In this document: positions 56,231 through 64,000 of the stretch, in pieces | Layout of the letters: the number at the start of each line of letters is the position of its first letter | Position numbering within the stretch: position 1 is the first letter of the stretch | Source: Chromobacterium subtsugae | Lineage (GTDB): Bacteria > Pseudomonadota > Gammaproteobacteria > Burkholderiales > Chromobacteriaceae | Reading direction: 5' to 3' | Assembly (NCBI RefSeq): GCF_001676875.1 | Contig: NZ_JYKA01000020.1 | Location: 1 to 64,000 of the forward strand | DNA length: 64,000 nucleotides | Notes under the pieces: generated by a model | Databases searched by the model: none | Seen by the model: the letters and a program-made list of their open reading frames with translations, nothing else | What the model was told of the DNA's origin: nothing | Program-made: the position numbers and the translations under genes

Positions 56231-57202
56231 ATGTCCGAACTGAACGCCGCGCTCGACGACAAGGCCAAGAAGGCCGCGTTTGAAGGCAACAAACTGGCCA
56301 AGCGCCTGCGCCACCATGTCGGTGACGCCATCAATGATTTCAACATGATCGAAGAGGGCGACCGCGTGATGGTCTGCCTGTCGGGCGGCAAGGACAGCTA
56401 CACCCTGCTCGACATCCTGCTGGGCCTGCAGAAGTCCGCGCCGATCGACTTTTCCATCGTCGCGGTCAACCTCGACCAGAAGCAGCCGGGCTTCCCCGAG
56501 CATGTGCTGCCGGAATACCTCAAGTCCATCGGCGTCGAATACCGCATCGTCGAGGAAGACACCTATTCCATCGTCAAGCGCCTGGTGCCGGAAGGCAAGA
56601 CCACCTGCAGCCTGTGCTCGCGCCTGCGCCGCGGCATCCTGTACCGCGTGGCGGACGAACTGGGCGCCACCAAGATCGCGCTGGGCCACCACCGCGACGA
56701 CATCCTGCACACGCTGTTCCTGAACATGTTCTACGGCGGCAAGCTGAAGTCCATGCCGCCCAAGCTGGTGTCCGACGACGGCCGCCACATGGTGATCCGC
56801 CCGCTGGCCTACTGCCGCGAGAAGGACATCGAACGTTACGCCCAGCTGCGCGAATTCCCGATCATTCCGTGCAATCTGTGCGGCTCGCAGCCCAATCTGC
56901 AGCGCCAGGTGGTGAAGGAGATGGTCAACGACTGGGACAAGCGTTTCCCCGGCCGCGTCGAGAGCATGTTCCGCGCGCTGCAAAACGTCGTTCCGTCGCA
57001 TCTGGCCGACACCAAGCTGTACGATTTCGCGTCCTTGACGACCGGCGACGCGCCGTTCGCCGGCGGCGATACCGCCTTCGACAAGGAAGAGTTCCGCGAT
57101 CCGGCGCCGCACGAGGACGACGCGGCCGAGGCCGCGCCCAAGAAGCGCACCATCAGCATTCTCGACTCGCGCAAGCCGGAGGGCAGCGGCTGTGGCGCGT
57201 AG
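56231..57202 (+). CDS. ttcA: tRNA 2-thiocytidine synthase
   Basis: TtcA thiolates cytidine 32 of certain tRNAs using ATP and a 4Fe-4S cluster. The 323-residue product has the PP-loop [11 protein letters not shown] and the paired cluster motifs [12 protein letters not shown] and [11 protein letters not shown]. The family's usual length is similar, with a short C-terminal extension. Its end overlaps the next gene by 11 bases. Confidence 0.96.
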   Translation: MSELNAALDDKAKKAAFEGNKLAKRLRHHVGDAINDFNMIEEGDRVMVCLSGGKDSYTLLDILLGLQKSAPIDFSIVAVNLDQKQPGFPEHVLPEYLKSIGVEYRIVEEDTYSIVKRLVPEGKTTCSLCSRLRRGILYRVADELGATKIALGHHRDDILHTLFLNMFYGGKLKSMPPKLVSDDGRHMVIRPLAYCREKDIERYAQLREFPIIPCNLCGSQPNLQRQVVKEMVNDWDKRFPGRVESMFRALQNVVPSHLADTKLYDFASLTTGDAPFAGGDTAFDKEEFRDPAPHEDDAAEAAPKKRTISILDSRKPEGSGCGA

Positions 57203-57992
57203 GGCGCTGCACCCGTTCCGCCGCCGCGTGAGGCCGGCGGTGGAGGCGATGCCGGAGGTGGAAATCTCGGAAGAGGGCAATATCCGCTCGCTGCACCTGG
57301 GGTCGGAAACCATCCAAAGCTCGATGGATCTGGACGATCCGCCGGAGCTGGTGCTCAGCTACAGCCGCGCGATGATGGGTTTCCTGCTGTGGAACGACGA
57401 TCCCAAGCATATCCTGCAGATCGGCCTGGGCGGTGGATCGTTCGCCCGCTTCATCGACGAATACCTGCCGGACGCGGTCAGCGTGGCGGTGGATATCAAT
57501 CCGCAGGTGATCGCGGTGGCGCGCGCCTTCTTCCAGTTGCCGGAGGAGGGCGATTTCTTCGAGATCGTCGAGGCCGACGGCGCCGACTATGTGAAAATTT
57601 TCCGCGGCTCCACCGACGCCATCCTGGTCGACGGTTTCGACGGCCTGCAGATCGTCGACGCGCTGACCACCGAGGACTTCTTCGAGGACTGCAAGCGGGC
57701 CTTGAGCCCCAAGGGCGTGTTCGTCACCAACTGGTGGAGCGGCGACAAGCGCTATCAGGCTTTCATCGAGCGTTTGTTGAACGTTTTCGAGGGCCGGGTG
57801 ATCGAACTGCCTGCGGCCACCCATGGCAATGTCGCGGTGATCGCCTTCCGCCAGAGCCCGAGCCTGACGCAGTGGGAGGCGCTGAAAAAGCGCGCCGACG
57901 AGCTGGAATATCGCTTCGGCCTGGAGTTCGGCGAGTTCGTCAACCGCATCAAGCAGACCAACCAGCAGACCGCCGGCCACTTGCTGATCTGA
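57192..57992 (+). CDS. Spermidine synthase-like aminopropyltransferase-fold protein
   Basis: The 266-residue product has the polyamine synthase core: [15 protein letters not shown] (decarboxylated SAM/methyl donor loop), [15 protein letters not shown] and [10 protein letters not shown]. It has no N-terminal gate domain of classical SpeE, so it may be a relative with a different substrate. The GTG start follows GGAGGG; an in-frame ATG lies at 57249. It overlaps ttcA and is likely cotranscribed with it. Confidence 0.8.
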   Translation: MARRALHPFRRRVRPAVEAMPEVEISEEGNIRSLHLGSETIQSSMDLDDPPELVLSYSRAMMGFLLWNDDPKHILQIGLGGGSFARFIDEYLPDAVSVAVDINPQVIAVARAFFQLPEEGDFFEIVEADGADYVKIFRGSTDAILVDGFDGLQIVDALTTEDFFEDCKRALSPKGVFVTNWWSGDKRYQAFIERLLNVFEGRVIELPAATHGNVAVIAFRQSPSLTQWEALKKRADELEYRFGLEFGEFVNRIKQTNQQTAGHLLI

Positions 57993-58066
57993 GCGGCGGG
58001 CGGAGTCCGGCGCGGAATCGTCGATGCGGTTACGTTTGCTTACCCAAAAACCGCGGCGACGGAGCG

Positions 58067-58072
58067 TATAAT
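58067..58072 (+). promoter_or_regulatory. -10 element upstream of the polysaccharide operon
   Basis: A perfect TATAAT lies 150 bases before wbpA. No good -35 was found at 17 bases. The 12-mer TATAATGGCCAG recurs at the rplN promoter. Confidence 0.45.
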
Positions 58073-58168
58073 GGCCAGTTGCGCGCGCTTTGGGCGCTGT
58101 TGCGGGCTTAGGCTCCGGCGGCGGCGTCGCCGGGCGGCATCGAAGCTGGCGCAGTACCGAGTTACCGG

Positions 58169-58190
58169 GCGGCAGACGGGCGTCTGCCGC
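58169..58190 (+). promoter_or_regulatory. Stable hairpin in the wbpA leader
   Basis: GCGGCAGAC (58169-58177) pairs with GTCTGCCGC (58182-58190) around GGGC, in the leader about 30 bases before wbpA. There is no T tract, so it is not a terminator. It could modulate expression of the operon. Confidence 0.4.
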
Positions 58191-58222
58191 TCAAGCTTTT
58201 ACATCCTGTTGGGACATTCATC

Positions 58223-59530
58223 GTGATCAAGCAGCAACTGCTCAATCGTATCGCGGACAAATCCGCTGTGATCGGCATCGTGGGCCTGGGCTATGTCGGC
58301 CTGCCCCTGATGCTGCGTTTCGCCGAAGTCGGCTACAAGGTGCTGGGTTTCGACATCGACCAGAGCAAGGTCGATGCCCTGATGGCCGGCAAAAGCTATA
58401 TCGAGCACATTTCCGCCGACAGCATCGCCACCGCGCTGGAGCGCGGCTTCGAGGCCACCACCGACTTCAGCCGCGTGCCGGAAGCCGATACCCTGATCCT
58501 GTGCGTGCCGACGCCGCTGAACAAGTACCGCGAGCCCGACCTCAGCTTCGTGCTGGACACCATGGACAGCCTGGTGCCCTACCTGCGCGAAGGCCAGCTG
58601 GTGTCGCTGGAATCCACCACCTACCCGGGCACCACCGACGAAGAGCTGCTGCCGCGGATGGAGTCGCGCGGCCTGAAGGTCGGCGACAACGCCTTCCTGG
58701 TGTTCTCGCCGGAGCGCGAGGATCCGGGCAACCCGAACTTCACCACCCGCACCATTCCCAAGGTGTGCGGCGGCGTGACCGAGGCCTGTCAGGAAATCGG
58801 CGTCGCGCTCTACAGCGCGGTGATCGACAAGGTGGTGCCGGTGTCGTCCACCCGCGCCGCCGAAATGACCAAGCTGCTGGAGAACATCCACCGCGCGGTC
58901 AACATCGGCCTGGTCAACGAGATGAAGATCGTCGCCGACAAGATGGGCATCGACATCCACGAAGTGATCCGCGCCGCGGCCACCAAGCCGTTCGGCTTCG
59001 TGCCCTACTACCCGGGCCCGGGCCTGGGCGGCCACTGCATCCCGATCGACCCGTTCTACCTGACCTGGAAAGCGCGCGAATACGGCGTCAACACCCGTTT
59101 CATCGAACTGGCCGGCGAAGTGAACAGCAATATGCCCGACTACGTGGTGTCCAAGGTGGCCGCCGCGCTGAACCAGCGCAAGAAGTCCATCAACGGCAGC
59201 CGCGTGCTGGTGCTGGGCATCGCCTACAAGAAGAACGTCGACGACATGCGCGAGAGCCCGTCGGTGTTCCTGATGGAAAAACTGCGCGACCTGGGCGCCG
59301 AAGTGGCGTACAGCGATCCGCACGTGCCGGTGTTCCCGAAGATGCGCGAGCACAAGTTCGACCTGAAGAGCGTGGCGCTGAATGCCGAAACCGTGGCCGG
59401 CTACGACTGCGTGCTGCTGGCCACCGACCACGACAAGTTCGACTACGCGATGCTGAAGGCCAACGCCCAGTTGCTGGTGGATAGCCGCGGCAAGTACCTG
59501 GAGCCGGCCGGGCACATCGTCAAGGCCTGA
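58223..59530 (+). CDS. wbpA: UDP-N-acetylglucosamine 6-dehydrogenase
   Basis: This enzyme oxidises UDP-GlcNAc to UDP-GlcNAcA, the first step to UDP-2,3-diacetamido-2,3-dideoxyglucuronate. The 435-residue product has the NAD Rossmann motif [14 protein letters not shown], the middle domain and the catalytic cysteine in [16 protein letters not shown]. The length matches WbpA of Pseudomonas. The ATG follows the leader hairpin. It opens the operon of wbpB, wbpD and wbpE homologues. Confidence 0.94.
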   Translation: MIKQQLLNRIADKSAVIGIVGLGYVGLPLMLRFAEVGYKVLGFDIDQSKVDALMAGKSYIEHISADSIATALERGFEATTDFSRVPEADTLILCVPTPLNKYREPDLSFVLDTMDSLVPYLREGQLVSLESTTYPGTTDEELLPRMESRGLKVGDNAFLVFSPEREDPGNPNFTTRTIPKVCGGVTEACQEIGVALYSAVIDKVVPVSSTRAAEMTKLLENIHRAVNIGLVNEMKIVADKMGIDIHEVIRAAATKPFGFVPYYPGPGLGGHCIPIDPFYLTWKAREYGVNTRFIELAGEVNSNMPDYVVSKVAAALNQRKKSINGSRVLVLGIAYKKNVDDMRESPSVFLMEKLRDLGAEVAYSDPHVPVFPKMREHKFDLKSVALNAETVAGYDCVLLATDHDKFDYAMLKANAQLLVDSRGKYLEPAGHIVKA

Positions 59531-59533
59531 TCC

Positions 59534-60115
59534 ATGTGGCAGCGCTTTCCCCGTCTGGGCGCGTGGCTGGCGGCAGTGGGCGGCATCGCCCTGCTGGCCG
59601 CGCTGGCGCTGGCGCCGCTGATCCGCTATTCCAAGACCCTGCTGGTGGCGGAAACGCCGCAGCAGCGCGCCGACTGGATCGTGGTGCTGGGCGGGGAGAG
59701 CGGGCAAAGGGTAATCGGCGCGGCGGAACTGTTTCATCAGGGCCGCGCGCCGTTCGTGTTTGTCAGCGGCGAGGGCGATTGCAGGCTGATCGTCAAGCGG
59801 CTGGTGATGGCGGGCGTGCCGCGCTCGCGCATCGGCTACGAGTGCCTGTCGAAAAGCACTTACCAGAACGCGCAGTTCACCCGGCATTACCTGGCCGCGC
59901 AGCAACCCAGGCGCATCACGCTGGTGACCTCGTGGTTCCATTCCTGGCGCGCGCTGGAAACCTTCCGCCAGGCCTGGCCCGGCGTGGAGTGGGGCATGCA
60001 CGCGGTGTACCCCGGCGACGACCTGTACCACAGCCTGGCGCTCAATGAAGCCGGCGCGGTGCTGTCCGAATATTTGAAGATACTGGTGTATTCAGTACGT
60101 TACTGGACTTTCTGA
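59534..60115 (+). CDS. YdcF/SanA-family membrane protein
   Basis: The 193-residue product has an N-terminal transmembrane helix and a DUF218 domain (VVLGGESGQRVIGAAELFHQ, VSGEGDCRLI, SKSTYQNAQFTRHYL). The family (ElyC, SanA) is linked to envelope and peptidoglycan or polysaccharide metabolism. It is fused in gene order between wbpA and wbpB with almost no gaps, so it probably serves the same polysaccharide. Confidence 0.82.
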   Translation: MWQRFPRLGAWLAAVGGIALLAALALAPLIRYSKTLLVAETPQQRADWIVVLGGESGQRVIGAAELFHQGRAPFVFVSGEGDCRLIVKRLVMAGVPRSRIGYECLSKSTYQNAQFTRHYLAAQQPRRITLVTSWFHSWRALETFRQAWPGVEWGMHAVYPGDDLYHSLALNEAGAVLSEYLKILVYSVRYWTF

Positions 60116-61174
60116 ATGTTAGTGACTCCTCCGATTACCGATCGCAAGATCCGCTTCGCCCTGGTGGGCTGCGGCCGCATCGCCAACAACCACTTCGGCT
60201 CGCTGGAAAAGCACGCCGACCGCGCCGAGCTGGTAGACGTCTGCGACATCGACCCGGCCGCGCTGCGGGCCGCTGTCGAGCGCACCGGCGCCCGCGGCCA
60301 CGACAACCTCACCGCGATGCTGGCGCAGACCAACGCCGACATCGTCATTCTCACCACGCCGTCCGGCCTGCACCCGCGCCAGAGCATCGAGTGCTCGGAA
60401 GCCGGCTTCCACGTGATGACCGAAAAGCCGATGGCCACCCGCTGGGAAGACGGCCTGGAAATGGTCAAGGCGGCCGACAAGGCGCAGAAGCACCTGTTCG
60501 TGGTCAAGCAGAACCGCCGCAACGACACGCTGCAGCTGCTCAAGCGCGCGATGACGGAAAAGCGCTTCGGCCGCATCTACATGGTCAACGTCAATGTGTT
60601 CTGGACCCGTCCGCAGGAGTATTACGACGCGGCCGGCTGGCGCGGCACCTGGGAATTCGACGGCGGCGCCTTCATGAACCAGGCCAGCCACTATGTCGAC
60701 CTGCTGGACTGGCTGATCGGCCCGGTTGAGAGCGTGCAGGCCTACACCGCCACTTTGGCGCGCAATATCGAGGTGGAAGACACCGGCACCGTCAGCGTCA
60801 AGTGGCGCTCCGGCGCGCTGGGCAGCATGAACGTCACCATGCTGACCTACCCGAAGAACCTGGAAGGCAGCATCACCATCCTGGGCGAAAAGGGCTCGGT
60901 GCGCGTGGGCGGCATGGCCGTCAACGAAATCCAGCACTGGGAATTCGCCGAGCCGCACGCGATGGACGACGAAATCAAGAACGCCAGCTACGCGACGACC
61001 AGCGTGTATGGCTTCGGCCACCCGCTGTACTACGACAACGTGATCAAGACCATGCGCGGCGAAGCCACGCCGGAAACCGACGGCCGCGAAGGCCTGAAGT
61101 CGCTGGAGCTGCTGATCGCGATGTACCTGTCGGCGCGCGACGGCCGCCGCGTCAGCCTGCCGCTGGATTATTGA
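60116..61174 (+). CDS. wbpB: WbpB-like UDP-N-acetylglucosaminuronate 3-dehydrogenase
   Basis: The 352-residue product is a Gfo/Idh/MocA-family oxidoreductase with the NAD motif VGCGRIANNHFGSLEKHADR and the family EKPM segment (TEKPMATRWEDG). With WbpE it converts the 3-hydroxy of UDP-GlcNAcA to the 3-amino group. The ATG starts immediately after the preceding TGA. It lacks a signal peptide and is cytoplasmic. Confidence 0.9.
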   Translation: MLVTPPITDRKIRFALVGCGRIANNHFGSLEKHADRAELVDVCDIDPAALRAAVERTGARGHDNLTAMLAQTNADIVILTTPSGLHPRQSIECSEAGFHVMTEKPMATRWEDGLEMVKAADKAQKHLFVVKQNRRNDTLQLLKRAMTEKRFGRIYMVNVNVFWTRPQEYYDAAGWRGTWEFDGGAFMNQASHYVDLLDWLIGPVESVQAYTATLARNIEVEDTGTVSVKWRSGALGSMNVTMLTYPKNLEGSITILGEKGSVRVGGMAVNEIQHWEFAEPHAMDDEIKNASYATTSVYGFGHPLYYDNVIKTMRGEATPETDGREGLKSLELLIAMYLSARDGRRVSLPLDY

Positions 61175-61231
61175 TGATGGCATCCGGCCGGCCCGACTGG
61201 GCCGGCCTTGTTACGTGGATATTGGCTAGCG

Positions 61232-61762
61232 ATGGCTGAAGAGAAAAAAGAACCCTGGCTTAACTATTTGGCGCTCACCACGGTGATACTCGCGGTGTGC
61301 GCCACGCTGTCGACCTTCAAGGGCGGCGGCTATTCCACCCGCAGCGTCATCGCCCAGGCCCAGGCATCGGACCAGTGGGCGTATTACCAGGCCAAGGGCA
61401 TCAAGGGCAATCTGTACGAGATGGAGCGCGACCGGCTGCAGTTCGAGCGCGACAACCTGCCGGCGGGCGATGCGCAGCGCCGGCGCTACGATGCGGCCAT
61501 CGACCAGGCGGCCAAGCGCGCGGAGCGCTACAGTGCAGAGCGCAAGGCGATTGAAAAGAGCGCCCGCCAGCTGGAAGACGAGCGCAACCAGGCGCAGCGC
61601 CAGGGCAAGCCGTTCGGCATGGCAGTGATCTTCCTGCAGGTGGCGATCCTGATTTCGTCGATCGCCGGCCTGTTCAAGCGCAAGCGCATCTGGCTGGCGG
61701 CGCTGCCGGTGGCCGGCCTCGGCCTGGTGTATTTCGCCGACGGCTTTTTCCTGTTTTTCTGA
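61232..61762 (+). CDS. DUF4337-type membrane protein
   Basis: The 176-residue product has a membrane segment near the N terminus (WLNYLALTTVILAVCATL) and a charged coiled-coil-like middle (ERDRLQFERDNLPAGDAQRR). Two C-terminal helices follow (MAVIFLQVAILISSIAGLF and a last one). This fits DUF4337, whose function is unknown. The ATG at 61232 starts MAEEKKEP; an earlier ATG at 61208 is less likely. It is inserted between wbpB and wbpD. Confidence 0.75.
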   Translation: MAEEKKEPWLNYLALTTVILAVCATLSTFKGGGYSTRSVIAQAQASDQWAYYQAKGIKGNLYEMERDRLQFERDNLPAGDAQRRRYDAAIDQAAKRAERYSAERKAIEKSARQLEDERNQAQRQGKPFGMAVIFLQVAILISSIAGLFKRKRIWLAALPVAGLGLVYFADGFFLFF

Positions 61763-61778
61763 TTAGAGGTTTCGCACC

Positions 61779-62345
61779 ATGGAATACACGGTCCATAGCT
61801 CCGCCATCGTCGACGAAGGCGCGCAGATCGGCGCGGGCACCCGCGTCTGGCACTGGGTCCACATCTGCGGCGGCGCCAGGATCGGCGCCGGCTGTTCGTT
61901 CGGCCAGAACGTGTTCGTCGGCAACGACGTGCTGATCGGCGACAACGTCAAGGTGCAGAACAATGTGTCGATCTACGACGCGGTGACGCTGGAAGACGAC
62001 GTGTTCTGCGGCCCGTCCATGGTGTTCACCAACGTCAACAATCCGCGCAGCCACGTCAACCGCAAGAACGAATACCGCCGCACCGTGGTGAAGAAGGGCG
62101 CGTCGATCGGCGCCAACGCCACCATAGTCTGCGGCCACACCGTCGGCGAGTACGCGTTCATCGGCGCCGGGGCGGTGGTGACGCGCGACGTGCCGGCCTA
62201 CGCGCTGATGGTGGGCGCGCCGGCCAAGCGCATCGGCTGGATGTGCGGCTGCGGCGAGCGCCTGCCCAACGACATCGGCACCCATTCCTGCGCGTCTTGC
62301 GGCATCCATTACGAAGTCGGCGGCAATCACTGCACGCCGGTGTGA
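61779..62345 (+). CDS. wbpD: WbpD-like UDP-sugar 3-N-acetyltransferase
   Basis: The 188-residue product is a left-handed beta-helix acyltransferase with hexapeptide repeats ([38 protein letters not shown]). It has a C-terminal Cys-rich tail ([16 protein letters not shown]). The family N-acetylates the 3-amino group to give UDP-GlcNAc(3NAc)A. It lies between a DUF4337 gene and wbpE in the expected pathway order. Confidence 0.9.
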   Translation: MEYTVHSSAIVDEGAQIGAGTRVWHWVHICGGARIGAGCSFGQNVFVGNDVLIGDNVKVQNNVSIYDAVTLEDDVFCGPSMVFTNVNNPRSHVNRKNEYRRTVVKKGASIGANATIVCGHTVGEYAFIGAGAVVTRDVPAYALMVGAPAKRIGWMCGCGERLPNDIGTHSCASCGIHYEVGGNHCTPV

Positions 62346-62397
62346 GTTTTGTCCGGGCGGCCCGCCTGGCCGCCCTCATCCGAATATCGAGAAGACC

Positions 62398-63495
62398 ATG
62401 TCCATCCAGTTTATTGATCTGAAAGCGCAGTACCAGCACCTGAAGGCCGACATCGACGCGCGCATCCACGCGGTGCTGGACCACGGCCAGTACATCATGG
62501 GGCCGGAAGTGAAGGAATTGGAGGAGCAACTGGCGGCCTACACCGGCGCCAAGCACGCCATCGGCGTCTGCGACGGCACCAAGGCGCTGCTGATCGCGAT
62601 GATGGCGCTGGACATCGGTCCGGGCGACGAAGTGATCACCACGCCGTTCACCTTCATCTCCACCGGCGAGATGATCGCGCTGTTGGGCGCCAAGCCGGTG
62701 TTCGTCGATATCGACCCGATCAGCTACAACCTGGACCCGAACCTGCTGGAAGCGGCGATCACGCCGGCCACCCGCGCCATCATGCCGGTCAGCCTGTACG
62801 GCCAGGCCGCCGATTTCGCCGCCATCAACGCCATCGCCGCCAAGCATGGCATCGCGGTGATCGAGGACGGCGCGCAAAGCTTCGGCGCCAGCCAGCATGG
62901 CAAGAAGTCGGGCAATCTGTCCACCATCGCCACCACCAGCTTCTTCCCGAGCAAGCCGCTGGGCTGCTACGGCGACGGCGGCGCCTGCTTCACCAACGAC
63001 GACGCGCTGGCGAAGAAGATGCGCGAAATCCGCATCCACGGCCAGGACCGCCGCTACCACCACCCGTCCATCGGCATCAACGGCCGGCTGGACACCATCC
63101 AGGCCGCGGTGTTGCTGGCCAAGATGCCCAGCTTCCCCGACGAAGTGGCCGCGCGCGAGCGCATCGGCGCGCGCTACAGCCAGCTGTTGAAGGATGTGGC
63201 CCGGGTGCCGGTGGTCGGCGCGGGCAACACCCACGTCTACGCCCAATACACCATAGAAGTGGACGACCGCGACGCGGTGCAGGCGCGCTTGAAAGAGCTG
63301 GGCGTGCCCACCGCCGTGCATTACCCGATTCCGCTGCACCTGCAGCCGGCTTTCGCCCACCTGGACCAGGGCGAGGGCAGCTTCCCGCTGGCCGAGGCCG
63401 CCGGCAAGCGCGTGATGAGCCTGCCGATGCATCCGTTCCTGACGGAAGCCGCGCAGGACGCCATCGTCGCCGCGGTGAAGCAGGCGCTGGGTTGA
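62398..63495 (+). CDS. wbpE: WbpE-like UDP-sugar aminotransferase
   Basis: This PLP-dependent aminotransferase of the DegT/DnrJ/EryC1/StrS family forms the 3-amino group. The 365-residue product has the internal-aldimine region FFPSKPLGCYGDGGACF with the conserved lysine. It also has EDGAQSFGAS and the YAQYTIEVDDRD segment. It follows wbpD by 52 bases. Confidence 0.93.
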   Translation: MSIQFIDLKAQYQHLKADIDARIHAVLDHGQYIMGPEVKELEEQLAAYTGAKHAIGVCDGTKALLIAMMALDIGPGDEVITTPFTFISTGEMIALLGAKPVFVDIDPISYNLDPNLLEAAITPATRAIMPVSLYGQAADFAAINAIAAKHGIAVIEDGAQSFGASQHGKKSGNLSTIATTSFFPSKPLGCYGDGGACFTNDDALAKKMREIRIHGQDRRYHHPSIGINGRLDTIQAAVLLAKMPSFPDEVAARERIGARYSQLLKDVARVPVVGAGNTHVYAQYTIEVDDRDAVQARLKELGVPTAVHYPIPLHLQPAFAHLDQGEGSFPLAEAAGKRVMSLPMHPFLTEAAQDAIVAAVKQALG

Positions 63496-63499
63496 GGGG

Positions 63500-64000
63500 A
63501 TGCTGACGCTGGCTTCCCTGCGCATGCCTAAAAGCGGCTTCATCCGCCACATCATCACCCTGGTCACCGGCGCCGCCGTGGCCCAGGTGGTGCCGCTGCT
63601 GGCGTCGCCGCTGATCACCCGGCTGTACAACCCGCACGAGGTGGGCATCCAGACCGTGTACGTGTCGTGGATGTCGACGCTGGCGGTGCTGGCCACCGCC
63701 CGTTACGAAATGGCCATCGTGCTGCCGGCCGACGAGAAGCGCGCCAGCAACCTGATGGGCCTGTCCTTGCTGTGCGCCAGCGCGCTGGCCCTGCTGATCG
63801 GCCTGGTGGTGCTGCTGGGCGGGCATTCGCACATCGCCGCCCATCTGGGGGCGCCGGAGCTGGAGTCCTGGCTGCTGTTGCTGCCGCTGTCGGTATGGCT
63901 GGCCGGGCTGATGCAGGCCTGGACCAACTGGAACAACCGCCACCGCCGCTACCAGGCCAACGCCAACGGCCGCATGACGCAGTCGCTGGGCATGGCCGGC
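63500..64000 (+). CDS. Polysaccharide flippase (Wzx-like), partial at the window end
   Basis: The open frame runs past position 64000, so the gene is incomplete. The first 167 residues have an N-terminal basic segment and several transmembrane helices (IITLVTGAAVAQVVPLLASP, LMGLSLLCASALALLIGLVV). The PTS-like LITRLYNPHEVGIQ motif fits the RfbX/polysaccharide transport family. It would export the lipid-linked repeat. The start is the ATG at 63500 behind GAGGGG; an alternative ATG lies at 63524. Confidence 0.85.
   Translation, partial: MLTLASLRMPKSGFIRHIITLVTGAAVAQVVPLLASPLITRLYNPHEVGIQTVYVSWMSTLAVLATARYEMAIVLPADEKRASNLMGLSLLCASALALLIGLVVLLGGHSHIAAHLGAPELESWLLLLPLSVWLAGLMQAWTNWNNRHRRYQANANGRMTQSLGMAG

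Noticed and set aside
58160..58190. Possible JUMPstart/ops element before the polysaccharide operon
   Set aside because: GGGCGGCAGACG differs from the ops core GGCGGTAGC at key positions; only the hairpin is supported.

Overview
The window comes from a GC-rich betaproteobacterium of the Chromobacterium type (Neisseriales). This rests on the ribosomal protein and RpoA sequences, the gene order, and a biosynthetic locus that fits the old report (from memory) of the N-acetyl monobactam SQ 26,180 from a strain then called Chromobacterium violaceum. The species itself cannot be fixed from the sequence alone.

Layout. (1) 41-13960, + strand: the complete S10, spc and alpha ribosomal protein operons in the classical order from rpsJ to rplQ. 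They contain internal promoters, a terminator between rpsJ and rplC, and a decayed infA between secY and rpmJ. (2) 14040-28756: housekeeping and sensory genes. These are glutaminase, a MOSC protein, two chemoreceptors (one with the amino-acid-binding dCache signature), the block ybeZ-ybeY-corC-lnt, a HAD phosphatase, a YciI-like protein, miaB, a small secreted protein, a CPA2 antiporter and a divergent pseudouridine synthase. (3) 28993-33625: a transferred-looking toxin locus. Two probable antibacterial effectors carry C-terminal repeats like the XVIPCD secretion domain of Xanthomonas-type T4SS substrates, and two exported or membrane-anchored small proteins lie beside them as candidate immunity proteins. 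(4) 33769-38311: an AraC/GyrI-like regulator, an orphan HoxX-like protein and AidB.

(5) 38320-53808: a probable monobactam biosynthesis cluster in two divergent arms. The leftward arm (SbnB-, SbnA- and SbnI-like) should make L-2,3-diaminopropionate from serine and glutamate. The rightward arm holds an APS kinase for PAPS supply, an MFS exporter, an FAD/NAD(P)-binding protein, one NRPS, a sulfotransferase, a TauD-like dioxygenase, a SAM methyltransferase and a second sulfotransferase. The NRPS reads T - dead epimerase - C - A - T - thioesterase, with Cys in place of Ser in the thioesterase nucleophile motif. This matches sulfazecin-type assembly: Dap is loaded, N-sulfonated and cyclised to the beta-lactam, with 3-hydroxylation and O-methylation as tailoring steps. 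The synthetase appears shortened to give a simple N-acyl product.

(6) 53845-57992: a bidirectional terminator, two identical tRNA-Met(CAU) genes, a MidA-type methyltransferase, a pteridine reductase-like SDR, ttcA and a spermidine-synthase-like protein. (7) 58067-64000: the start of a surface polysaccharide operon (wbpA, ydcF-like, wbpB, a DUF4337-like gene, wbpD, wbpE, flippase) making UDP-2,3-diacetamido-2,3-dideoxyglucuronate. The window ends inside the flippase. No insertion sequence, transposase, integrase or CRISPR array was seen.
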